Below, piece by piece: positions 1-8,105 of a DNA stretch of 29,725 nt; positions within the stretch are counted from its first letter, which is position 1; the number at the start of each line of letters is the position of its first letter. The stretch is from Candidatus Uhrbacteria bacterium (GTDB lineage: Bacteria; Patescibacteriota; Patescibacteriia; SG8-24). Location of the stretch: assembly GCA_016205965.1 (NCBI GenBank), contig JACQSM010000016.1, forward strand, positions 1-29,725, written 5' to 3'. Position numbers and translations under genes: made by a program. Below the pieces are notes generated by a model. The model had not been told where the DNA came from, searched no databases, and worked only from the letters and a program-made list of their open reading frames with translations.

Positions 1-813
1 GGACAGCTCCGGCGGAGTTTTGTTCAACACGTCTTTTACCGTGGCGATGATGCCGTCAAGCTCGTGCTGGATCGCGGTCGTCACGTCGTCGGAAGTAACC
101 TCGACGATCTTCGGGAGCCCCGTAATCATGTCGCGGCCCTTCACTTCCATGGTGAGCTTGTCCGGCATGTACATGGCCGAGCCGATGTTGATCTTGATGT
201 CCTCGGCCGTGCGCTCGCCGACCGCCAGGCCGTACTTGCGCCGGACCGCTTCCTGAATGGCGGCATCGAGCTTGTTGCCGCCGATGCGGACCGAAGCCGA
301 CGAGACGATGCCGCCGAGAGAGATCACGGCCGCTTCCATCGTGCCGCCGCCGATGTCGATGATCATGTGGCCCGAGGGGCTGCCGATCGGAATGTCGGCG
401 CCGATGGCGGCCACGATCGGCTCCTTGATGATGTAGGCGGCCCGGGCGCCGGCATGGATGGTCGCGTCGATGACGGCGCGGCGCTCGGTCGAGGTGATGC
501 CGCCAGGAACGGCAACCATGACTTCGGGCCTGAACAGGCGCATGCCGCCCAGGGCTTTGTTGATGAAATAGCGCAACATCGCCTCGGTCATGCGGTAGTT
601 GGCGATGACGCCGTCCTTGAGCGGTCGATAAGCGATGATGGTATCGGGAGTGCGCCCCAACATATCCTTGGCCTCTTTGCCGACGGCCAGGATCTTCTTG
701 TCGATGGCCGACATCGCCACCACCGACGGTTCATTGATGATGACCCCGCGCTTCGGTACGTAAACGAGTACCGTCGTGGTGCCGAGGTCGATGCCGATCT
801 TTGGGACGAACAT
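1..813 (-). CDS. mreB: Rod shape-determining protein MreB, 3' end cut by window edge
   Basis: The actin-like ATPase MreB forms membrane-associated filaments that direct elongation of the cell wall. The first 271 residues are visible and the reading frame is still open at base 1; the family is usually about 340 residues. The N-terminus carries the phosphate-1 loop (IGIDLGTTTVLVYV), followed by GRTPDTI and VPGGITSTERRAV. The phosphate-2 loop DIGGGTMEAAVISLGG and the ERTAEDIKINIGSA segment are typical of MreB. The ATG at 811-813 begins four bases after the stop of the DUF4012 gene, so the two are probably cotranscribed. Identification is firm; only the C-terminal part is unseen. Confidence 0.95.
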   Translation of the reverse strand, partial: MFVPKIGIDLGTTTVLVYVPKRGVIINEPSVVAMSAIDKKILAVGKEAKDMLGRTPDTIIAYRPLKDGVIANYRMTEAMLRYFINKALGGMRLFRPEVMVAVPGGITSTERRAVIDATIHAGARAAYIIKEPIVAAIGADIPIGSPSGHMIIDIGGGTMEAAVISLGGIVSSASVRIGGNKLDAAIQEAVRRKYGLAVGERTAEDIKINIGSAMYMPDKLTMEVKGRDMITGLPKIVEVTSDDVTTAIQHELDGIIATVKDVLNKTPPELS

Positions 814-817
814 AGGA

Positions 818-2842
818 TCAAAACCGGACTTCGAAGTGCCGGTCGGTGCGTAAATCGGTGCGCAGCCGGTAATGCGAATCTTTATGCTCCTTGGGCTCTT
901 CGCCCGGCTCGGCGCTTGAGAGCTTCTTACCAAAATCGATATCCAGGGTCAACGGCACCGCGACCGTCCCGGGCTGTTTTTCGACGTCGAGACGGTAGCC
1001 ACCGATGGCGATCTCCTGGCCGATGGAGGCCGGCAGACGGTAACGGAACTCGAGGGTGCGCTTCTCGCCGGGTTCAACGGCGATGAAGGCGCCGAAGGCG
1101 GTCCGGCCAAGCTCTTGATAGACGTCGGCTTTGCCGGCGCGGCGCTTAGGATCCTTGAGCTTGTCGTCCTCCATGGCGCCACTGACGCCGATGAGCGTCG
1201 ATCCTGACGGCGCGTAGACGCGGGTGTAGGTGCGGTAACGAGTCGTCTTCCAGCTGAAGCCGCCCTTGTTTTCGTAGGTGACGGCGGCGGTCGCGACGTA
1301 ACCGCCGGCATCGGGCGTGACGGCGTAGCGGATCGAGCGCGTCATCACCGAATCGGTCTTGAGCGCCGCCATGTTGGCATCGATTACCGAAAGATAATCT
1401 CCGGCGACATGGGCCAGGGCGCCGCCCCAGTCGCGATCCAGCACCAGGCGCTCGACGTCGGTATCTTTCATCGCCAGGAGGATCTGCTTTTCGTTCAGGT
1501 TCCGTTCGATGAGACCGACGACGGCGAGCAGTTCGGAAACCGGCAGCGCGGTCAGGCGCCGGGCGACCTCGTCGACGAGCTTGGCCAGGATCTCCTTGCG
1601 CTGATGCGCCGGAATGCCGGCTTTCGCGTAGCCGATCTCGACCCGATACTCGAGGGCGTCGACCAAATTGTCAGCCGTGAACTTCTGGCCGTCGATGGTG
1701 ATCGGGCCGAGAAACCGCAGCAGGTCTTGGGCGATTTCGGGCGTGACGGCGATGATACCGTCGAGATGCGGCACCTTGTCCGGCCCCCAGGCGACGCCGG
1801 CCTCTTCGACGAAGAACCGTTCCATCTGTGCCGCCGAAACGCCGAAGTCGGGCGACCAATTGGCGTCGCGCAAGTACCACTTGTCGACGCCGAGATATTT
1901 GACCAGCGGCGCCGGCGGCTTCGGTCGCGGCGTCGCCTCCGACGGACCGTCGATGGCGTACACGTCATGAGTTTCGAGCCGGCCGATGGCCGCGTCCTTG
2001 ACCGTCACGATGCCGAACGTGCCCAAGAAACCGCCCGTCGGCCGCATCTCGGTGCTGTTTTCGAGAAAAAACAAGTAGGTGTGCCCCTCGGGGTAGCCGA
2101 GAAGGCGGGGCAGCACGGCCGCCGCCGGTTCGACCGCTTTGAGAACCGCGTGCAGGGTCGTGAGCTTGCGCCGGAGTTCGGCGACCGATGCGCGCAGGCT
2201 CTCGGGAAGGTCGGCATCGGCGACGCCGGCGAGTTCGCCGAGCGCGGCCGAGCTGGTCTCGAGCGCGGCCCGGATTTCGGGCGCGCCGCGATCCAGGGCC
2301 GCGAGCATGGCCCGGCGGCGCTCTTCGGGCAGATCGCGCAAAATGTCGGCGGCATCCGGCAGTGACGACAGGATGCGGCTTCTGGTTTCATCCGACGCGG
2401 CCGCGGCCGAAACGACGTCGCCGACGACCGACAGCGTGTCGCGGCCGATGGTCGCCGCCGCCTGGCCGGCGGCCAAGGTGCGGTCGGCCGTCTCGATCCG
2501 ATCGCCGATCCAGGGCACGGCCGCGAACGCGAACAGCATTGCCAGCTCGCGCCGGGCGGCTCCCAAAGCAATCTCGCCCTCGCCGAACTTGGCGATCGCC
2601 TCGGAAATATTGAGCTGCTTGGCGGCCTCGGCCGCGGCGACGATGGCCGCGCTGCCGGCCTCCGCCTTGGCCTTGACGCGTATGCTGATGATCGCCAAGG
2701 GCGCGGCCGCGACGGCGCCGACGACGAGCGCCGCGACGGCGGCGGCCCCGAAAAACGACAGCCAAAACTTCGGCCGGCCTAAAAGGGCGCGGCGATGCCG
2801 GCGTCTGGCGTCGAGGAGATTGGGGGCGCGGTGCTCGGTCAT
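818..2842 (-). CDS. DUF4012 membrane-anchored envelope protein
   Basis: A 674-residue protein with a basic N-terminus, one membrane helix at about residues 26-52, and a large outer portion. Residues about 60-250 are alanine-rich and probably helical. Near residue 260 lies the segment LENSTEMRPTGGFLGTFG, the hallmark of the DUF4012 family, which is common in Patescibacteria and some Actinobacteria. Function is not established for the family. Its place between glycosyltransferases and mreB suggests a role in the cell surface or in attaching surface polymers (inference). A -10-like box lies at 2880-2885. The stop is four bases before mreB, so this gene probably drives mreB expression. Confidence 0.85.
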   Translation of the reverse strand: MTEHRAPNLLDARRRHRRALLGRPKFWLSFFGAAAVAALVVGAVAAAPLAIISIRVKAKAEAGSAAIVAAAEAAKQLNISEAIAKFGEGEIALGAARRELAMLFAFAAVPWIGDRIETADRTLAAGQAAATIGRDTLSVVGDVVSAAAASDETRSRILSSLPDAADILRDLPEERRRAMLAALDRGAPEIRAALETSSAALGELAGVADADLPESLRASVAELRRKLTTLHAVLKAVEPAAAVLPRLLGYPEGHTYLFFLENSTEMRPTGGFLGTFGIVTVKDAAIGRLETHDVYAIDGPSEATPRPKPPAPLVKYLGVDKWYLRDANWSPDFGVSAAQMERFFVEEAGVAWGPDKVPHLDGIIAVTPEIAQDLLRFLGPITIDGQKFTADNLVDALEYRVEIGYAKAGIPAHQRKEILAKLVDEVARRLTALPVSELLAVVGLIERNLNEKQILLAMKDTDVERLVLDRDWGGALAHVAGDYLSVIDANMAALKTDSVMTRSIRYAVTPDAGGYVATAAVTYENKGGFSWKTTRYRTYTRVYAPSGSTLIGVSGAMEDDKLKDPKRRAGKADVYQELGRTAFGAFIAVEPGEKRTLEFRYRLPASIGQEIAIGGYRLDVEKQPGTVAVPLTLDIDFGKKLSSAEPGEEPKEHKDSHYRLRTDLRTDRHFEVRF

Positions 2843-2854
2843 TCAAAAACGGTC

Positions 2855-2877
2855 AAGCGGCCCGCTCCGGGCCGCTT
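2855..2877 (-). terminator. Hairpin after the glycosyltransferase gene, overlapping the next promoter
   Basis: A perfect 9-bp stem (AAGCGGCCC at 2855-2863 with GGGCCGCTT at 2869-2877) and a 5-nt loop lie between the stop at 2897 and the start at 2842. On the minus strand it is followed by GACCGTTTTTG, an imperfect T-tract. It probably terminates the glycosyltransferase operon in part. Confidence 0.6.
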
Positions 2878-2879
2878 TC

Positions 2880-2885
2880 AGTATA
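2880..2885 (-). promoter_or_regulatory. Probable -10 box of the DUF4012-mreB unit
   Basis: TATACT on the minus strand, 37 bases before the DUF4012 ATG. No good -35 element is visible. The predicted start site, about 2873, falls inside the terminator stem, so transcripts begun here would lack part of the hairpin. Confidence 0.45.
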
Positions 2886-2896
2886 CCTTATTATGT

Positions 2897-3712
2897 TTAT
2901 CGCGGCGCGTGCTCCGGCCCCGTCTCCATCGCCCGCCATTTTTGGAAATACTTGATGCAGCTGGCGATGTGAATCCTGGTCGCCTTCCGGAACAGGCCGG
3001 TGACCCACGATCCTTTGGCCGAGAGGCGCTCATGATAATGGACCATCTCGACTCCGGTGTAATACACCACCCGGAAACCGGCCTTCCAAAACCGCCGGCA
3101 CCAGTCGGTATCTTCGAAATACAGGAAATACCGCTCATCGAGCAGGCCGACCTTGTCTATGGCCGAGCGGCGCACCAGCAGGACGGCCCCGAGCAGCCAA
3201 TCGACCTCGCGCGTCTCGCGATGATCGAAATCGTCCATCAAGTACCGCGACAAGGCTTTGCGTCCGGCCGGCAGCTTGCCCAGCGGCGTGCGGCGGTATG
3301 CGGGAATGAGCGGCGTCGGGTAGCGATAGCAGGACATGTCGATGCTGCCGTCGGGATGCACCAGACGAGGACCGAGTACGCCGATATCGGCATGCGCCTC
3401 CATGTACGCCATCATGTCGTCGATGGCCCCGGGCCGAACCGTGATGTCGGGGTTCATGATCAGAACGTATCTCCCCTTGGCCCGCCTGATACCGACGTTG
3501 TTGCCGGCGGCGAAGCCGACGTTCGCGGGGTTATCGATCATGACGACGTCCGGAAACTCGCGCCGAACCATGGCGCCGGTGCCTTGCCCGGAATCGTTGT
3601 CGACGACGATGACCTCGTAATCGCACTTGGGCGCGAACAAATTGATCGTCTTGATGCACTGGCGCACCAGGCCCCTGCTCTTGTAATCGAGAATGATGAT
3701 CGAGAGTTTCAT
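2897..3712 (-). CDS. Family 2 glycosyltransferase (WbbL/rhamnosyltransferase-like)
   Basis: A 271-residue cytoplasmic GT-A enzyme expected to move a sugar from a nucleotide-sugar donor to an envelope glycan. It begins MKLSIIILDYKSR, the first strand of the fold. The motifs DNPANVGFAAGNNVGI, the metal-binding NPDI, and FEDTDWCRRFWKAGF, which supplies the catalytic acid region, are those of WbbL-type rhamnosyltransferases. An upstream in-frame ATG at 3733 would overlap the previous gene; the ATG at 3712 starts at the first core strand and leaves an 8-base gap, so it was chosen. It is the last of three glycosyltransferases in a row. Donor and acceptor cannot be read from the sequence. Confidence 0.85.
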   Translation of the reverse strand: MKLSIIILDYKSRGLVRQCIKTINLFAPKCDYEVIVVDNDSGQGTGAMVRREFPDVVMIDNPANVGFAAGNNVGIRRAKGRYVLIMNPDITVRPGAIDDMMAYMEAHADIGVLGPRLVHPDGSIDMSCYRYPTPLIPAYRRTPLGKLPAGRKALSRYLMDDFDHRETREVDWLLGAVLLVRRSAIDKVGLLDERYFLYFEDTDWCRRFWKAGFRVVYYTGVEMVHYHERLSAKGSWVTGLFRKATRIHIASCIKYFQKWRAMETGPEHAPR

Positions 3713-3720
3713 AGCATGAC

Positions 3721-4752
3721 TCAGGCGAACCATTTGCGGATTTCACCGGGCCGGACCGTCGCCCGCGACATGATCAGGCGGCGCTTTTCGTAGGCGCGCG
3801 GCAGCCGCCGGAAAAAATCCACCAAGCCCTTCATGGTGCGCTGTTCCAGGCAGGCCACGAAAGCGAACTTCTGGAATTCGTACCAGCCGATCCGGGGCAT
3901 ATCGCGCAGGAAATTGCCGACGTGCTCGTTTTTGACCAGGGTCAGCAGATGATTGCGATAGGAATAAAAATTGACGTGCCGGAGGCGCCGCCGCGGATTG
4001 AAGGCGGTTTCGAGCTTGGAGGCGCGATCCCTGCCGGCCGCCGTCCGATAATGATGGGCCACGGCCCCGGGCACGTACAGCGATTTCCAACCGCGCAGCC
4101 GCAGCCGCCAGGCGATGTCGACGTCTTCTTTGTACGCGAAAAAATCCTCGTCGAAGTATTCTCCGTTGAGCGCGACATCGTCGAGGGCGCTGACGCGATA
4201 CATGGCCAAAGCGCCGGAGACGCCGAAAACCTCTTCGGTGCGATCATGGGCGCCGGCATCCTCCTCGCCGGCGGCGCGGTCGGCGACCCGGCGGCCGCGC
4301 GTCACCTTGAGGCCGGTCGAATCGAAACGGCCGCTGCGCAGGCCTTGGCCGAGTTCGTCCTGATTGGGATAGAGCTTCAAAATTTTACCGCCGCCGCTGC
4401 CGACGTCGGAGCGGCGCGACATCTCGCTGACCAGGACCTCGACGTAGTTCGGCTCCAGGACGATGTCGGGGTTGGTCACCAGCACGTACGTATTCTCGGG
4501 ATCCTGGCAGTGGGCCCGGACATGGGCGATGCCCTGATTATGCGCCCGTGAAAACCCCGTGTTTTGGGTGTTGCGCAGGATCATCGCCTGCGGATACTCG
4601 GACCGGACGAAATCCAACACGTCGTCCGAAGACGCGTTGTCGATGATCATGAGCGACAGGTCTTTATGCGTCTGGGCGGCGATCGAGGCCAAAGTCTCGG
4701 GCAGATGCCGCATGCTGTTCCAGGCGACGATGTTGACGGCGACGTGGGCCAT
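3721..4752 (-). CDS. Family 2 glycosyltransferase (WbbL-like)
   Basis: A 343-residue GT-A glycosyltransferase, similar in plan to its downstream neighbour. It begins MAHVAVNIVAWNSMRHLPETL. It has IIDNASSDD (nucleotide binding), NTQNTGFSRAHNQGI, TNPDIVLEP (DXD-like metal site) and FFAYKEDVDIAWRLRLRG (catalytic acidic cluster), then an HH pair and a basic C-terminal region of about 90 residues. No membrane helix is obvious. The start lies 24 bases after the large glycosyltransferase gene and the stop lies 8 bases before the next, so the three form an operon for a surface polysaccharide. The substrate is unknown. Confidence 0.85.
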   Translation of the reverse strand: MAHVAVNIVAWNSMRHLPETLASIAAQTHKDLSLMIIDNASSDDVLDFVRSEYPQAMILRNTQNTGFSRAHNQGIAHVRAHCQDPENTYVLVTNPDIVLEPNYVEVLVSEMSRRSDVGSGGGKILKLYPNQDELGQGLRSGRFDSTGLKVTRGRRVADRAAGEEDAGAHDRTEEVFGVSGALAMYRVSALDDVALNGEYFDEDFFAYKEDVDIAWRLRLRGWKSLYVPGAVAHHYRTAAGRDRASKLETAFNPRRRLRHVNFYSYRNHLLTLVKNEHVGNFLRDMPRIGWYEFQKFAFVACLEQRTMKGLVDFFRRLPRAYEKRRLIMSRATVRPGEIRKWFA

Positions 4753-4776
4753 AGGAAGATGTCTCTGCTCCCCTTT

Positions 4777-6270
4777 TTATACCGTTTGGGCCGCGAACGC
4801 CAGCCCGTCGTCGCGGCGCTTCTTTCGGGTCACGTTGAAACCGAGATATCGTCCGAACATCAATCGAGTCTGGGCGTCGATCGCCGGAAACGAACCGAAG
4901 ACGATGAAGGTGATCGGCACCAGAACCCACTGCAGCGCCATGACCAGCCAGTCGCGCCAGGTGCGATCCTTGGGCTTGGGCGGCAGCAGCGTCAAGCTGA
5001 CGATGGCCGTGGCAAAGACGCCGATCATCGACATGGTCATCAGGACGTCGAGGGTGTGGGGGGCCGTCTGGAACAAGGCGCTGCCGCGAACCGCGTCCGA
5101 GGCGACCCAGAGCGGCAGATGGCCCAGGATGAAGATGAGCAGCGGCGCCGTCGCCCACGAGTACATGCCTTCGGCGAGGTTCCAGAGGTAGTACGCCTTC
5201 TTGGCCAGGGAGATGTTCGGCTTGCGCCGGAAGCTGTCGACCAAAAACGGAAAATGCTCGACGCCCCAGGCCCAACGGCGCTGCTGCTTGTACAGGTTGC
5301 GCAGGCTTTCGGCGTAGCTCTCGCCGGTCACCGCGTCCATCGATACCGGCACGAACAGCGGCTGGACGCGGTAGTCGCCGTCATACCGCAGCAGACACTG
5401 CAGGAAGATGCGCGAATCCTCGGTGACGATATCCTTCTGCCAGAAGCCGACGTCGACCAGCGCCCGGAACGACATGCTGTGCGACGAGAACGTGAACAGC
5501 CGCTCGGGCCGGGCCAGCTCGGTCATCAGCCAGAAGGTCGTGCCGAAGGCGGCCACGCGCACCGCCGCCGGCGCGTCCCAGATGTTGTTATTGTAGAGCG
5601 CGATCGGCTGGTACGAAGCCCGGGTCGGCTTGGGATTGGCCAGGTAGGCGGCCGTCAGCGCCGAAAAGTATTGCGGATGCGGACAAGTGTCGATATCGAA
5701 GGATGAAACGATCACCTTCTCGTACGGGATGCCCAGCTCGTCGATCGTTTTCTGGGCCTGGCGTCCGGCCCAGTTCAGATTCGAGCCCTTGCCGGGAATC
5801 TCATCGGGCAGATCCTTGGGGTGCGCGATGACGAGGAGCTTGGCGAACTCGGCGCCGAATTCGCTTGCCAAAACGGCGGACACGCGATCGAAGCGTTCGC
5901 GATCGCGCTCCTCGCCGGCCAGCACGACGATGAACCGCTCGCGGCGCCAGGGATAAGCGGCGGCCGCCAGGCTGCGGAAGGTAGCGCGCAACACCTCGAT
6001 ATCTTCTTTATATGTCGGCAGAAACACCAGGTGCCAGAGATTCTTGGCGCCGGGCTCGACCTGAATTTTGGCAGCCCAATCGACGGCGCTATCGCGACGA
6101 TGCCGCCTCCAAGAGAACAGGAGATAGCCGACGAAATAGCACACCCGGAACAGCCAGCAGAGATCGAAGAGAATGATGAAAACGACGGCCGCCACCGGCG
6201 CGAAAAAAGACAGGATAACGGCCAAAAAGAGGGTCAGCCATACCAGGCCGCCCGGAACGACCTCGAGCAT
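4777..6270 (-). CDS. Processive membrane glycosyltransferase, family 2 (cellulose synthase-like)
   Basis: About 497 residues from the chosen start. Two N-terminal membrane helices are followed by a GT-A domain with SSFDIDTCPHPQYFSAL (metal-binding aspartates), KDIVTEDSRIFLQ (acidic catalytic motif) and QQRRWAWG. The last is the Q-x-x-R-W signature of processive enzymes that extend and export a polysaccharide. Three or four C-terminal helices follow. The ATG at 6270 is preceded at 7 bases by GAGG; in-frame ATGs at 6294, 6315 and 6396 have no clear ribosome site, and the longest runs through the hairpin at 6342-6429. The product is unknown. It probably makes the polymer that the neighbouring glycosyltransferases decorate (inference). 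Confidence 0.85.
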   Translation of the reverse strand: MLEVVPGGLVWLTLFLAVILSFFAPVAAVVFIILFDLCWLFRVCYFVGYLLFSWRRHRRDSAVDWAAKIQVEPGAKNLWHLVFLPTYKEDIEVLRATFRSLAAAAYPWRRERFIVVLAGEERDRERFDRVSAVLASEFGAEFAKLLVIAHPKDLPDEIPGKGSNLNWAGRQAQKTIDELGIPYEKVIVSSFDIDTCPHPQYFSALTAAYLANPKPTRASYQPIALYNNNIWDAPAAVRVAAFGTTFWLMTELARPERLFTFSSHSMSFRALVDVGFWQKDIVTEDSRIFLQCLLRYDGDYRVQPLFVPVSMDAVTGESYAESLRNLYKQQRRWAWGVEHFPFLVDSFRRKPNISLAKKAYYLWNLAEGMYSWATAPLLIFILGHLPLWVASDAVRGSALFQTAPHTLDVLMTMSMIGVFATAIVSLTLLPPKPKDRTWRDWLVMALQWVLVPITFIVFGSFPAIDAQTRLMFGRYLGFNVTRKKRRDDGLAFAAQTV

Positions 6271-6341
6271 TCGATAGCCTCGGGTCCTGTGCATACGCGT
6301 TTCAGCACCGGACATTAACAAAGGAACGCGAATTAAGCAAT

Positions 6342-6429
6342 GCGCGGGTGGCGAGGTTTGGGGTCCCCACGGCGCGCAGGCCATTAGGCCGAGCACCGAA
6401 GGGGCGCAAAACCTCGACAGGACCCGCGC
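6342..6429. repeat. Nested 88-nt inverted repeat (long hairpin)
   Basis: Arms GCGCGGGT (6342-6349) and ACCCGCGC (6422-6429) close a hairpin. Inside are CGAGGTTT (6352-6359) with AAACCTCG (6409-6416), then CCCC (6365-6368) with GGGG (6401-6404), then GGCC-ATTA-GGCC at the tip (6379-6390). It lies between the methyltransferase stop and the large glycosyltransferase start. No T-tract follows on either strand, so it is not a standard terminator. Confidence 0.7.
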
Positions 6430-6432
6430 CGT

Positions 6433-7077
6433 TCATGATCGCTTCCTCGCAAAGATGTCCATCCAGGTCTTATTGCCCCAGATCTTGAAGCGGATGATTT
6501 CGAATCCGACCTCTTCAAGCAGCTTCTTGAAGGCTTGGTCGGAAAGTTTCTTGACGAAGCGCTCGACTTCGATGCCGCCCTGTTCGCCGGGCTCGGCCCC
6601 GAAATGCTCTTTAACCCAGCCTTCGCTGTCGTCGTTGGTGCCGCTCCGCTTGGTCGAGATATACATCGTGCCGGACGGCTTCAGGATGCTCTGGCACTTG
6701 GCGACGAAATCCCGCTGGTCTTTGAGTTGGACGTGGTGGAAGACGGTGCTGCACCAGACGCCATCGAAGGTGGCGGCCGGAAAATTCGTCTCGCGAAAGT
6801 CGGCCTTCTGAAACTCGACGCCGCCGACGCGGCGCTGGGCCTCGGCGATCATCGCGTCCGAGAGGTCGATGCCGAGCACCTGGCAACCCGAGGACGCCAG
6901 GTATTGCGCATCGCTGCCGACACCGCAGCCGATGTCGAGGATCAACGGCTTCTCGGACAGGTAGGTGCGGAAAATCTTGAGGTCGGGAATCGCCGGATTG
7001 TGGGCGAACTTTTGGATCGCGTACCCGAAGGCCATCCGGTCGTAGGCTTCAGCCTGCTTTTTTGCGAAATCATCCAT
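6433..7077 (-). CDS. Class I SAM-dependent methyltransferase
   Basis: A 214-residue soluble methyltransferase of the Methyltransf_11/25 type. Motif I is LILDIGCGVGSDAQYLASSG, followed by GIDLSDAMIAEAQRR (ribose-binding acidic residue) and the motif IV region FDGVWCSTVFHHV. The remaining fold is complete (SILKPSGTMYISTK). The substrate is not identifiable. The ATG at 7077 was chosen over one at 7119 because a promoter -10 box (7087-7092) lies between them. It diverges from another methyltransferase at 7156 and heads towards the glycosyltransferase operon, from which the 88-nt hairpin separates it. Confidence 0.85.
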   Translation of the reverse strand: MDDFAKKQAEAYDRMAFGYAIQKFAHNPAIPDLKIFRTYLSEKPLILDIGCGVGSDAQYLASSGCQVLGIDLSDAMIAEAQRRVGGVEFQKADFRETNFPAATFDGVWCSTVFHHVQLKDQRDFVAKCQSILKPSGTMYISTKRSGTNDDSEGWVKEHFGAEPGEQGGIEVERFVKKLSDQAFKKLLEEVGFEIIRFKIWGNKTWMDIFARKRS

Positions 7078-7086
7078 AGTGGATCC

Positions 7087-7116
7087 ATTGTACCAAAGCG
7101 CCGCGGCAAGGGCCAA
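7087..7116 (-). promoter_or_regulatory. Promoter of the minus-strand methyltransferase
   Basis: On the minus strand, TTGGCC (7111-7116), an 18-nt spacer, and TACAAT (7087-7092). The -10 box ends 9 bases before the ATG, so the mRNA would have a leader of 0-3 nt. No Shine-Dalgarno is seen. Confidence 0.6.
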
Positions 7117-7121
7117 CACTC

Positions 7122-7149
7122 TTCACGTTTCGTCCAGATCGCGTATACT
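7122..7149 (+). promoter_or_regulatory. Promoter of the plus-strand methyltransferase
   Basis: TTCACG (7122-7127), a 16-nt spacer, and TATACT (7144-7149). The -10 box ends 6 bases before the ATG at 7156, so the start site should coincide with the start codon. It is back-to-back with the minus-strand promoter. Confidence 0.65.
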
Positions 7150-7155
7150 GCCGCC

Positions 7156-7716
7156 ATGATCAACCGCAAGCAATTCCTGGGCGCATTTCTTTCCGACCGG
7201 CATGTCGCCGCCGTCCAGCCGAGCTCGCCTTTTTTGATCCGCCGCCTGCTGCGCCGCATCGACGCATCCAAAGTAATGGCGGTCATCGAGCTGGGGCCTG
7301 GCGACGGGGTCGCCACGCTGCCGCTTCTCAAGGCTCTGCCAGCCGACGCCCGCTACCTGGCAATCGAGCGCAACCATGCCTTCTGCGCCGGACTCGCCGG
7401 CGTCGACCCGCGGCTCGACGCGGTCGAGGGCGATGTTCGCGATCTTCGGAAGATAGCTGCCGACAAAAACATGGAGCAAGTCGACCTGGTCCTGGCCAGC
7501 GTTCCCTTCACCTACCTCTCGAAAGACGAACGCGAGTCGGTGATCGCCGCCGCCAAGTCGTTCCTGCGCCCGGGCGGCCAGTTGATCGTTTTCCATCAGT
7601 ATTCGCCCCTGATGCTGCCGGTGTTGCGGCGCCATTTTTCGAGCGTCAAAACGGAGATAGAACCATGGAATCTGCCTCCCTGCTTCCTGTTCGACTGCCA
7701 AAATACGGCTAACTGA
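7156..7716 (+). CDS. SAM-dependent methyltransferase, phospholipid N-methyltransferase (PmtA)-like
   Basis: A 186-residue protein with the Rossmann-type motif I VIELGPGDGVATLPLLKAL, then YLAIERNHAFCAGL, a GDVRDL segment and DLVLASVPFTYLSKDERESVI. This layout (E-x-GPG-x-G, IE-x-N, and a GLP-like P in motif IV) matches PmtA/ornithine-lipid N-methyltransferase relatives and, more distantly, rRNA adenine dimethylases. LRPGGQLIVFHQYSPLMLPVL near the end is also typical of lipid methyltransferases. A role in modifying a membrane amine lipid is inference. The frame is open upstream, but the start was set at 7156 because the promoter -10 box ends at 7149 and the protein fold begins there. Confidence 0.75.
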   Translation: MINRKQFLGAFLSDRHVAAVQPSSPFLIRRLLRRIDASKVMAVIELGPGDGVATLPLLKALPADARYLAIERNHAFCAGLAGVDPRLDAVEGDVRDLRKIAADKNMEQVDLVLASVPFTYLSKDERESVIAAAKSFLRPGGQLIVFHQYSPLMLPVLRRHFSSVKTEIEPWNLPPCFLFDCQNTAN

Positions 7717-7722
7717 AGCCTC

Positions 7723-7751
7723 CCGACCCCTCTTGACAAGGGGTCGGTTTT
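7723..7751 (+). terminator. Rho-independent terminator of the plus-strand methyltransferase gene
   Basis: A perfect 9-bp stem, CCGACCCCT (7723-7731) with AGGGGTCGG (7739-7747), a 7-nt loop and TTTTG. The loop contains the -35 hexamer TTGACA of the next promoter. Confidence 0.85.
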
Positions 7752-7759
7752 GTGATAAT
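7733..7759 (+). promoter_or_regulatory. Strong promoter of the noncoding RNA region
   Basis: A consensus -35 TTGACA (7733-7738), a 15-nt spacer, and GATAAT (7754-7759) preceded by TGT, an extended -10. An alternative -10 TAATCT (7756-7761) gives a 17-nt spacer. The predicted start is about 7766. No ribosome site or credible gene follows. Confidence 0.75.
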
Positions 7760-8087
7760 CTGCGACCAACGTTCTCGTAACTGATGCGACCAGGGCCGGG
7801 TGACCTAGAAAGCCTGGACCAGACATGGTGTGCGAGACGATTGCGATGAGACCACGTGGCGCAAGAACCGTTTCACGCAACCGCATCAGTGGGCCGGACT
7901 GCAGCCGGTATCAAGGTGTTCCATAGAAGCGCAATGAGGGAGCGCCCAGGCAAGACTGCGCACTCCCAGGACTGGGTCGCCGACAGGCCGCTGTGCCCAA
8001 GCGCATACATGGTGAAACACCGACGCTCTGCCGCCCGTCTCCTCGGCAGAGGACAGCAACGGCAAAGGAGATCATTCGCAAAAAATG

Positions 8088-8096
8088 TGCTACACT
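8088..8096 (+). promoter_or_regulatory. Extended -10 element near the 3' end of the RNA
   Basis: TGCTACACT, identical to the element before the RecB-like nuclease gene (27387-27395, minus). A start here would be at about 8103, directly at the terminator hairpin, so it may give only a very short RNA or be chance. Confidence 0.3.
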
Positions 8097-8105
8097 GCAA
8101 CTAAG

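Noticed and set aside
64..1086. Long plus-strand open frames opposite mreB, DUF4012, the glycosyltransferases, pgi and the nuclease (for example 4564-5706, 23575-24642, 26053-27393)
   Set aside because: They mirror well-supported minus-strand genes in a GC-rich sequence and show no domain motifs of their own.
6342..6429. A tRNA-like element, because the ends form GCGCGGG/CCCGCGC
   Set aside because: No T-arm, D-arm or anticodon arm can be drawn; the pairing is one nested hairpin.
7808..7820. GAAAGCCTGGACC resembles the RNase P RNA P4 segment GAAAGTCCGGGC
   Set aside because: The 3' partner strand that should complete P4 (TCCAG-type sequence near the 3' end) is absent and the closing P1 stem is poor, so RNase P was not called.
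7596..8104. Short open frames on both strands across the RNA region
   Set aside because: They have no ribosome sites, odd Cys/Arg-rich composition, and no protein motifs.
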